Positions 13,201-24,700 of a DNA stretch of 64,000 nucleotides are shown one piece after another. This DNA is from Lonicera japonica (Eukaryota > Streptophyta > Magnoliopsida > Dipsacales > Caprifoliaceae). A model generated the notes under the pieces. That model did not search any database. It was given only the letters and a program-made list of their open reading frames with translations, and had not been told where the DNA came from. Where the stretch lies: positions 26,777,736-26,841,735 of the forward strand of contig CM038469.1 in the NCBI GenBank assembly GCA_021464415.1, read 5' to 3'. A program made the position numbers and the translations under genes. Position 1 is the stretch's first letter; every line of letters begins with the position of its first letter.

Positions 13201-15756
13201 GTCATTCCTTCTTTGTTTCTCTCGAACTTTTTCGTTATTTGTCAAAAAGAAAGTTTGACTATGTGCTATTGACGAGAATTTATTAGATTTGGTTTTTAGG
13301 AAGAATAAATAAGATTTTTTGCTTTGGCTAGTGCCCACACCACATCAAAACAATGTTCTGCCATGGATGATTCTTAGGAACCAAGTGTTGTTCATCATAC
13401 TCAGTCCAAAAGAACTGAATAAAGTACAAGCCACTCGATCCTATGGAACATAGTGGAATTGGAAAAATGACCCAAAGGCTAACTCGGTTCCTTACGACTG
13501 AGTAACCTATCCTTTACTCAGTTACTTTGAACCGAGTATGATGAACAATACTCGGTTCTTAGGAATCGAGTAAACATTCTGTGTTTTGTTTGTGTTTTTT
13601 TTTTTTTTTTTGCTTCTGTTTGTATGCACTGATTTTTAAATGAAAGGAAACATAAAGGAATAACAAAAATATAAGTATTTTACTTCTTTTGGAGAGGGAT
13701 GATGATTTGGATGTGGTGGCGCCGCCGGCGGCAATGGTGGTGGTGGAAAGGAATGATGATGATGATGAAGAAAATAATTTTCAATTAATGGAATTAATAA
13801 TTAATTTCGGTTTAAGTGATTTAGAGTTATTAAATTATTATTAATTTGAGTTTAATGTTTGAATCATTAATTAAAAATAAACAAAAGTGGTGTGTTTCAA
13901 TAGAATAATCAACTCTTTTTTTTTAGGGAGTATTAGAGAGTGAATTGGTGTGTGTCCAGGGGCGGAACCAGGGGGGACAGGGCAGGCTTCAGCACATGGA
14001 AAAATTTTGAAAAACCTTTTAGTACTTATAAATAAAATAAAAAAAATTAGTATAAGCGCACCCCTTAGCCAAGTTTTAGCCGACCCTTTAACCTACTCAA
14101 ATATTATAAGCCCATTACTTATGATATTCGTGTATTGAGATCTCAATTAATGCATTACAAGCTTAATGTTGTTTGTGATCCCGAGTTTCATAAGCTTTCT
14201 ACTTTTACTGAGTTATTCGGAGAACTAGTTTTGAGAAGAAAGTTGAAGAATTATATTATATTTCACAGGTTGATTCGTCTTATATTGATTTTTTTTCCTA
14301 CGGCAAGTACACAAATAGTATTTTCTAGTATGGATAACATTAAAACAGATATGCGCGGCTTAATGGGGGATGTAGTTCTTACCGATTGCATCTTGTTGAA
14401 CACAAAGTGAGACCTTGGTTCACAAATTGATTTAGAGTTTGTAATAGATGAATTCGAATCATTAAAAACTCGTCGAGCTCAACTTTGTTAAATATTTTTC
14501 GTTATGTATGAACTCAAATATTTAAATTATACTATTAAATTTTCTTTTCACTATATGGTTATATTTTCGATTTTTTTCGTTATGTATGAACTCAAATATG
14601 TTTGTAATTTTTATTTTACAAATATGACTGATCCAAACACTAATATGTGAATATATATGTTATTTCGGAACATAGATGAAAATGTCTACTCTGGTACGTA
14701 CCTTATGAATACAAAGCCTTTACCAGGCATGCATCCATGTTCTGAAAAACAATGCAGCCATTGAAATTGGGAAAACATCAAAATCAAGCTCTCAAAATAA
14801 TGATTTTTAGGTTCCATTTGCTTGGTCCTTTGGATAGTTCCTGAAATTATGAGGTCCTCTTTCATTCAGGATTCAAACGTTTAGTTGGTCTACTGGAAAA
14901 GAGTACGTCTAGGATTCCTAGGAAAGGAGGATTCCTTACATCTATTCCCATATGCACGTACAATAGGAGGAAATTAAGCTAGCAGGTGGATTCATGGGAA
15001 ATTTTTCCTTAATTTCATTCTGTTTCTGACAAAATTACCCCTATTTCTAACGAAAACTAATTAAGCATATTTCTTTTGCATTATAATTAAAGTATATTCA
15101 ATAATATATTAGAATATGATAACCTATTTTAATTATTTTATGTTGAATAATATATAGTTGATTGTTATTCTCAACATCTAAAAAGGAGAGTTTGATTCTT
15201 AACCAAACAGGGACATATCCACAAATTAATTTGAGTGGGTGCGATAAATATTAGAAGGAAACAAAATTAATAAAGATTTTGGTTAGTAAAAGTATATGGA
15301 ACATTGAAATTATGCACCAAATTCTGTAAATATTCTTTCATGACAAAACTCTAAATTGCATCAAACAATTTAGTGGTTTTCACAATTTTTTATGCTAATT
15401 TTAAGTTTTTGTTTTCGTCACTATTAAACAGTTTGCTATAGTTGGTTATGTTCGAACCTCTGACCTTCTCGTCACAGTCCTCATGCCAACTAGTGCTGTC
15501 ATTGTAGATAACTAAACCACCTCCTAAGTGGGATTGTTTAATCCTTCTCCCAGTGGGATAAGAGCCCTTTATAAGATAAATAATCTACATCGATACCCAA
15601 TCTAGAAGAATACTGCCATAGTCAAAACTATCTTCCGTGACACTTTTTATAAATATTTGTTGACACTTTTGATGCATTAAAGGCACTCTTAAGAGTTCTA
15701 ATAGTCATACCCTTATAATAAACCTTACATTATTTACTTTACACATTGCTCCTACA

Positions 15757-15790
<34 letters not shown>

Positions 15791-18700
15791 TAATACTAAA
15801 TATTAAAAAAAAAAATTGAAAAAATTGAGTGGGGGCTTGCTTAATCTCAAATGTATGGAGATGAGCTTTCTTGGAATCAAAAATACGAATCTCTTTCTTA
15901 AAACTAGAAGCAAACGAATCATTGATCCAACTTAATTGTGTTAACAAATATGTTATCTCAAAGCAAGTGTAATTGTAAGATGCCTGAGTTATTTTGGTTT
16001 TTCTCATCTCTAAGGTATGACAAGGAGACTGAGTATTATGATGAAGGTGTTAGAACTAAAAAGAGAAGGGAATTGCATGATACAATGATGAAGGTAATGC
16101 GTCTTTACATACCCTACTCAATCTTAGGATTTTTCATTATGCCTTTTCAAATTTACAAGCTACATTTACCTTGAATACGTACCAAAATTAAAAGTTCTAA
16201 TTTTTTTAAATTTTATTTTGCGCTTTTTTTTTTAAACCTTACTCCCATTTTATATGTAAATTTAAACTTATCATCTATTTTCATAATCCTTGGAGAAGGC
16301 AACGTTGCAGTGGAGGATAAGCGGCGTAGGAGGTGGAGGTGCCGTGATGTGCAGCGTGGGTCTACGGGAGAGGTGAGTGAGAGACTTGAGATTTGGGAGA
16401 GGTGAGAGTTGAAGAGATTTCAGATTTGGGAAAGGTGTGGGAGAGTTGAGAAGGAGATTCGAGATTTGGGAGAAGGGTGGGAGAGGTGAGAGTGAGAAAT
16501 GAGAGAGTGGGATTTAATCATCTAACGGCAGTCTTTTTCTAGTTTTTTTTTTCTTATAAATACTCTCTATATATAATTTTTATATTAATATATTTATATA
16601 TATGTCTGGGGGTCGGGTCCGTTTTTCAAAAGGTAGAACCCTAACCCTCCCTTAACCCAATTCGTTTTTTTTAAACCCAAACTTGACCCGGGCTTAAAAA
16701 AACCGTCCCAAACCTGCTTTGTCAAGATTAAGTCGAGTCGGAAACCCACCGTGTTGGGCTTTATTGCCATTCCTACTCCAAATATTATTGGGTCCGTATG
16801 TTTTGATTTAAAGCAGTAAATTTTTGCTATAATTTTGGTTGGATTTCCTTAGGCTTGATATAAGGAAAAGAATAGTTCTAATTTTATCAAACATATCTTG
16901 ACCGTAGACAAAAGGTAGAGGGAAACTAGAAGAGAGTTTCAGAGATTGTAGCCGTAAATTGTGTGTTTCCAACTGATAGAGATGGCCAAGTTGCATGTTA
17001 GCAATAATAAAAGTGGTACTATGAACCCAAAAAATTTGGGGAAACAAATGAATGATATGAGTTGTAGAAGATGAGATTGAATGGATGGATTTTAGAAAGA
17101 GGAAGATAGTATGAGACGGCGTTAATGCACCATCTTTATGGAACAACATAGTTTAGGTCTTTATCAAGTGGGTTCCCTATGAGTTTTAATTTGAACCACT
17201 CATTACAAATGAGTGGTCATGATCGCCCAGACTTCACATATAGTGTATTTGAGCCACTTTAGAGGAACCAAAATCCATGCCCATCAAATATTCGATGAAT
17301 TTCCCAAGAGGGTTTGATTTGGAGAAGAGGCTTAAGAATTGGGTGGTTGAGTGGCAGAAGTTTCCCTAGATTTTGTTGTATAAGGATGCGTTTCATTTGT
17401 CGCCGAATAGTGATCAGGCTGAAAAGTGGATTGTGGGCGTGCTTCCTGAGTCACTTCATCTTTGTGTGGCTTGCACAAGATTTACCAACATAATGAATTT
17501 GTTTCAAGACATATTATATAGATGGTGTCAATGCTCATCCATATTTTATATTATTCTACCAAAAAAATTTTAAAAATATATAACTTAATATGTTTGGCAA
17601 AAAATTAATTAGAAGAGTATAACTTAATATGTCTGCCAAAAAATTTAATAGAAAAACGTAACTTTATATGTCTGCTTGCTATTACGGGAGAATTGTGATC
17701 CAGACATATTTGCCACTTTAGTCTCATATTATATCTGGCTAGTGTGAGACATTTACACCCGTTGACCGTTTTTGAATAATTCTTGTGTTTATCTTCTTAT
17801 ATAAATTTCTTGTGATATGTGTTTGAATTGGTTTGAATTTATTTTCAATGATTTAATTTTAATTTTAATTGTATATTTATTTTCTTGTATTTATCTTAAG
17901 AAGGGTAGTCTTGGAATTCAACTTGATTAATTGAAATATTAAAATTATCAATATTTTGTCCTTAATTAAAAGTTGTCCTATAAACTAATTAATTCAAACG
18001 AATGTCCTTTAAAAAAAGCCCCTTAAAAAAAGTATCTCCTCCATTTAGCTGTGGTTAGCGAGGAATCAATCGTTTGATCTTCTTAGTTATGGGATGCCAT
18101 TAATTAGTACCAATATTTCTTGTCCTTCACATAATTTTGTTGTTCCCTTATATCAATTTATTTGTTTATGATTTGTGAATACTTTGCTGATCATTGCTTG
18201 TTTTTTCTAATAAATTAGCTTGCCAAACCGGTTTGCACTACCATGTTGGAAGACATACAATCTGAAATTCTGAATGAGTTCAAAGAAAAACTCCCTCAAG
18301 TAAAAGGGAAACTGGCGCTTAACAAGCAAGCTCTTCTTGATCACATTGAGCCTTTCATGACTAAATTTGATAAAAAATGCAAAGGTATAGCTTAACTTTT
18401 CACTACGGTTTGAATTTCGATGTACTAGCTAGTTATAACTACATATTTGTCACACAATAAAATGATTTTTGCACACCAAGTTTTGTTATCGTATTGGCTA
18501 ATTGCTATAGTTTTTAAATTGTAGAAATTCCCCCTGTAAACATATTGATTCCATTAGAACTTGCTTTAGCATATTCTAAAATTAAGCGTATTAATGATGC
18601 ATAAGTTGTTTTTTAATTGTTTGGAGAGGGACCTATGTTTCTTTATATTCAATCAAGACAAAGAAAGTTTGCATCCCAAATTCAATTAAATTTGCATCGA

Positions 18701-21700
18701 TCCCTAATGCAAATTTAAATTCGACTTCAAGTGAACTTAGGAATTAAGAGAGAGAATGGTATTCAATATATTAACTAATACAGAGGATAACTCTATTTAT
18801 GCAGTTATGTTCATGTTGAGAATAGGAAACATGAAAATAAGGAAACAATACAACCCATAATTAGCTATGCCAACTGACTAGGCAAAAACAAAGCGAGTTA
18901 TAACAACCAAATGCAGGTGGTTAGTCAAGTAATAAATACTTGGTAAATCCAGGATCAATCCACGGGGAGGAGGGTAGTTCTTTGAGTTAGGAAGGTTTAT
19001 TTTAAAATGGAGTTGAGAAAAATAAAGAAAAGATAATTTATGGAGAGAAACGAATTAAAACTAACTTAACTAAATACAATTAAACTTTAAAAAAACATGT
19101 AAATATATACGATATATAAAAGTACGAATAACTTAAATATTTTTCCCCTTTTTTTGTAGAGACAAGTAGACTCCTTGATTTTAAACGCACAATTTTAAGA
19201 TTTACATTAAAAAAACTTCATATATTTTTATATTAGTATTAACATTCCAAATAAATTTAAACTCTACTTTATTTGATTAAACTAATTAAACAAGTTAAAG
19301 TTATATTAGTATTATTATTTCAAATATATTTAAACTCTACTTTATTTGTTTAAAATAATTAAACAAGTTAGAGTTTGTGTTGAATTAGATGTTTTGTATA
19401 TGCATTCTATATAACAAACTTCCTGAGAAGAAAACTATATAATAGATCAAATTAAAACTGCAGAGCTTTTTTTGTGAATTAAAATTCCATTCGAAAGTTA
19501 ACCTGAACAGTATATATGTTAAACTCAACTCTACTTGATTGCTTTTAACATTATTAATTTATATATTCTAAAACTTATTTGTTTATTTATAATTATGTTT
19601 AATGTTTATAATTATGTTTATTTATAACTTATTTGGCCACCTATGTGTGAAAATAATTTAGTGCAACAATTTTTTATCATTTATCTACAACATTTTTCTA
19701 TACCGATTCTATAATTTCTTATAATTATTAATTGAATTTTTACACTTGATAGTTGATACTATGCTTTTGTTTATTTATTTTTATTTCACACTTCATACAA
19801 ATTATTCAATCGTTAGTATGTATGAATTTATCAATATGCTTAATGACTTTTGTAAAGTAATAAAACCACGTGCAATGCACGTGCACAAAAACTAATTAAT
19901 TAAACACGAGAAAAACTTTAATTAAAATAAAGAATAAAAAGTGGTAGGGGTATCCATAAGTTCTAGGCTACGCAAAGGACAATTTGGTGGACCAGAAATC
20001 CTTTTCCAGTTAATTTTCCTTAAAAATCATCCTACATTCCACCAAGTAATTGACCTCATAAATTCGTATCTTTCGAACCACTCGAACCGACTTGTAGCCA
20101 TACAAGCAAGATTAGATACATTAATAATACTTGTTGGAAGTCTCCAAATAGTACGGATCCTTTCAAAACAATATTCCACTACCCGAGGCTCGAATTTGCC
20201 TATATTGCTATTTGCGTTAGTCGAAGGTACGGGGCATTACAAGCCTACACTATTAACATATAGCCAGTCGATTGCAAGCATATAAATGGTAAATATGGTA
20301 CAATAGGGAGTGCATTGGAGATGGTCTAAGCATATAAATGTATGCGAATAATTTACAAGAACAATAATTAAATTAAGGACCTGGAATTTGAGCACACACG
20401 TAGTTCGATAATCTATTCAAAACCTTTCTCTTTTACTACTTACAAACTCTATAGAATGGGATGCACGGCTCCTTGTGTTGCTACAGGCTACTCATTGATG
20501 ATGGCTGCTTCTTGTTGGATGTTTTTTTTTTATTTAGGGTGTGATGATAGGCTTGGCCACAAGTGGCTTTCCAAATGTTGGCTTTTAAAATTAATCAACA
20601 AGGAAGCCCATAGTGATGCCAATGGTGCTTAAACAAAGGTCCATGAAATTGAAAGGCTCGTACAGTGACCAGCTGTGCTAGGCCTGTAGATATTAATAAA
20701 TTTGCACCTTCAATATTTCTATGCATTTGCGCTGAACTTTGATCATTCGATGCATTGCTCGTATTTCTTCCATAACGTTGCACTCTAAACACCAATTAAT
20801 TCAAAGTTTTCTCCTATGTGTAACTAACTCTTTGATCAAAAACTTCTATCTCTGGAGTTTTCTTCAAGTTTCTTACGGATCAATACCCGAATTGAATGGA
20901 ATAGAGGCATTGCGCATGGTGAATATCTTCTTCATTTGAAAACTTCCCGATTTGATTCCGTTGAGCTATTATTTGCTTAGGATTGCTTTATTAGCTTATA
21001 TTGAACATTTCTATTCACTCCATTCATGCTAGGACTCAGGATTTGCTTTTAGTTCACTCCTTAAACTCAATTCAACTTCAAATGTGACCGGAAATAGCTA
21101 ACTTAGGGGAATTTGCTTTTCGGCTTATTTCTTGTTTGTTTTTAACGTGTAAAAAGGATAAAATTCCCTACAAACAAATACATTATCAAATTTCATGATT
21201 AAAACTTTAATTTCAATAATTTTGGATAGTTAATAAGTTGTATTGGAGTTCCTATGTAAGCCACTCTATTTTAGGCATTGATTTCAAAATACACTTTTTT
21301 ATTTGTAATTATAAGACTTCAAAATAACTTTTTTTAATATAAATTATTGAGCTTAATATTTTCTTAAAAAGTAAAAAAATTGAAATCTTGAATTGAGAAG
21401 GAAAACATATTTAACATTAGGATAGTTTTGTATCCTGAAATTTTATCTTAGTTGAGCCCACCCCAGGACAAAATCCTGAGTCCATAAGATTTTTATGGGT
21501 AAATTTCAGGTATACACTTATTGCAATCAAGCATTTTTGTTCCTAATTATTTTGCTCCACATGTTAAACGAACTGTGATGTACTTGAAGCAATAGTTAAA
21601 ATATTTTATATGCATGATATAACTTGTATAATGCACCATTAATTTTACAGATTCTGGCTTCAATCAATACTATCGGACCTTATCTAAATCACGCGACAAA

Positions 21701-24700
21701 CTTCGACAGGACATAAATACGATTGCCATCAATTATTTAAAAGAGATTCCCAAGGTAATGATAAATTGTACATATATGTGTATTTGTTATTTTATGGATA
21801 TTTCACATCCTCAATCTGGCTCCATCTCTTATGACTATGTTTCGTTGGACTTCAATTTGGCTTCATGCATGTATGTTTGGGGTTGATCATGTTAAGAATA
21901 TAGAAGAAAGAAGAATATATTGAATTGAATGTGATGATAATGAATACAAATATACAATCTAGGACTCTTTAAACAGTGTTAGGAGATACTACAATAATGG
22001 AAATAGATAATTATAATAAGGAAATAGATAATTCTAAATTAAGGAAAGATAAAAGGAATCAAGATAATTATGTTAACATCTCCCGGTGTTCCATAAGGCG
22101 GCCGCCTCTCCGCCGGTAATAAGGTTAGGAGGGACAGCTCACTAAGCAGGGCTTGGCGGTTTGGGTATTTATTTATTTTAAAAAAATAAAAGTGGCCAAA
22201 ATGACATCGCTTTACGTGAGTTTTGTGTGTGTTTTATTTTTATTTTTTTCAAGAAAAAAAATGAAAGACTAAATATATGGAACCTTAAACTCAAGGTAGT
22301 ACAGATAGATCAACTTCAGTTTGAAAAACAAATCGGAATGATAGATATCCGGCTGATAGTTGGTTGTCCAACTCACTGGGTTTTTAGACTTGACTGAACC
22401 ATTTGAGGCGAGTTTATAATTTACTTATTTTAAAGTCATAATAAAAATTATTCTATTATTCATCTTTTGATTTTTTATTGTAATTAAAAGAATCAATGAA
22501 TCTATTAAAATGTATAGAAATACTAAAATGTCCACGCCTTAAAAATATGTTAGACCCTGTTTGGATTTATTAAAATTTGTTAGACTTTATATAGATTTAA
22601 AATAATCTTTGCATTTAGAAGAATCCACAGATTTTAAAAAGTTCATAAAAATCTTTTAAAATATGAATTGACTACACCCTTTTAAGACACCAAGAAGAGA
22701 GGATTTAATCCCTTTTATACCATGTTAAGGTTATAGAAGAAAAAAGAATATATTGAATTGAATGTGATGATAATGAATACAATCTTGGACTATTTATATA
22801 GCTTTAGGAGAATGTTACAGTGACGCCCCAAATCCCGTTATGAGAATTATTCTCTGAGATCCAGTTAATCACAGGAGCTGTACGTAGACGGCGGATAACC
22901 TAAAGACATTCCACATAGAAAAACAATAGTTGAAGACTAATTAAAACATCCTAATCAAACCTTTATGTACATAACCTGTTCAAGCAATACAAAACAAGTT
23001 CGAAGTTTAAAGGTAAATAACAACACAGGCAAGCCCCCAATGGGGTCCCAACAAGCTAAGTCACAAGTATTCACACAACATATATAATTTATAATGCATG
23101 CATAACACTCAAGGTAATAATGAAAACTTTAAGGGCAATAGTCTATCATGTGTGAAAGACCCCAGACAAAGGACGGTGACAGAGGCGACCTAAGAAGATG
23201 CGTCATTTTGTTTCCCTTTTTCCGATGAACCTGCTGATGTACCTGTAAAAGAATGAAAGGGTGAGTCGAAAGGGCTCAGTGGGAAACTTTATGTGTATAG
23301 GAATTGTGAGGATCAAGCGCTTACCATTGCGCCAAAAGCTATAGCTGTTAGCGAAGGCGCAACTTTATTTCCTTGTACCCAACGACCATTAGAGCGCCAT
23401 GGCATTCGATAACCTGCACACCGGATATACCCTCCGGATTCACTACGGAGAGGAGCGCAATTGTGGATTTACCTCCAACAATCCCCCCCCACAATGGCGC
23501 CCCCCCAGGTATCGAACCCGTGACCTCCTCTGATACCAATTGTGAGTCGAAAAATACCCTAGAGGGAGGTGAATAGGGATTTTAAAACTTAATCGGATTT
23601 TTAAAATCAATTTGAAAATATTATGTCTATATTTATCAAACAATCAACAACAAAGTTAATTCCAAACACAATGAATGAATAGCACAATATAATAGAGCAA
23701 GAGATAGAAAGATTGAACCGATCAAAGTCGAGGATTTTTTGTCCACACGGTTCAGCTTGTTCCCCCTACTCCGCATTCGGTTAGTTCCCCAAGAATTTCC
23801 ACTATAACCGATCTCCTTCCGGGTGAAGATCAAACCTCTACAAGTGTATTCTTATCACACACTCTCACAAGTATTGAAAACACCTTCAATACTCTCACAA
23901 GAAATCCCTCTTGCTAATTCTATGAGATACACCTCTCACAATTATGATTCAAATGAGTTTTGATGACAATCACCAATGTACAATATCTCTCTAGTGTATA
24001 ACAAAATACAAATGAAGCTCACACTAAAAGATATCAATATTGATCAATGAATATAAGCTCAAAGAAAGAAAAGATTGATCAATGCATTAGCTTTCAAACT
24101 TGAATAATGTGAATATGTGAAATATGGGTTTGTATGATCATTCAAGGTGATAAAAATGAGTCTTAGAACTCATATATATAGCTAGCAAAAGTTTGTAGCC
24201 GTTTGTAGTGGAGAAATAATTTAATGGGGCAAAAATGTACTTTTGAAAAAGTTCCAACGACTAGTTTTGGTCAAGGTAGTCGACTACCTTAAGGGCCATG
24301 TAGTTGACTACATGGTGTAGTCGACTCCACCAACTTCCATGTAGTCGACTACATGCTTCTGGAGTGGGGAGGTTTTGTACATTTTTCGACTTTTGCATTT
24401 TGACTCCGAAATTGATTTCAATGCTTGGATAATGTCAAAAATAGTTTTCTAAGACTTCTAAAATAGTTTTTGTATCAAAATTCATTCATATGAATTTATA
24501 GTGAATTTTTCAAGATGACTAATTTTCGATAAAAAACATTTTCAAAGTTAAAACTAGTTTTGATCAATCTTGACATGGTTAAATCTTTGTATGAGCTATA
24601 TAAATGATCAATGATATCTTTTACATAAAATCTAAGCACTCACTCATTTTATAAATGCTTCGAGTCTTCGTAATGCTTGATTTTCTTGTACGTATCTTCA

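Noticed and set aside
15705..16007. 100-codon minus-strand frame
   Set aside because: It crosses a TA microsatellite and ends next to the acceptor of exon 13 on the other strand; no family match.
16808..17149. 113-codon minus-strand frame as a gene
   Set aside because: No recognisable domain, hydrophobic low-complexity stretches, and it lies in an intron opposite to the host gene without splice or promoter context.
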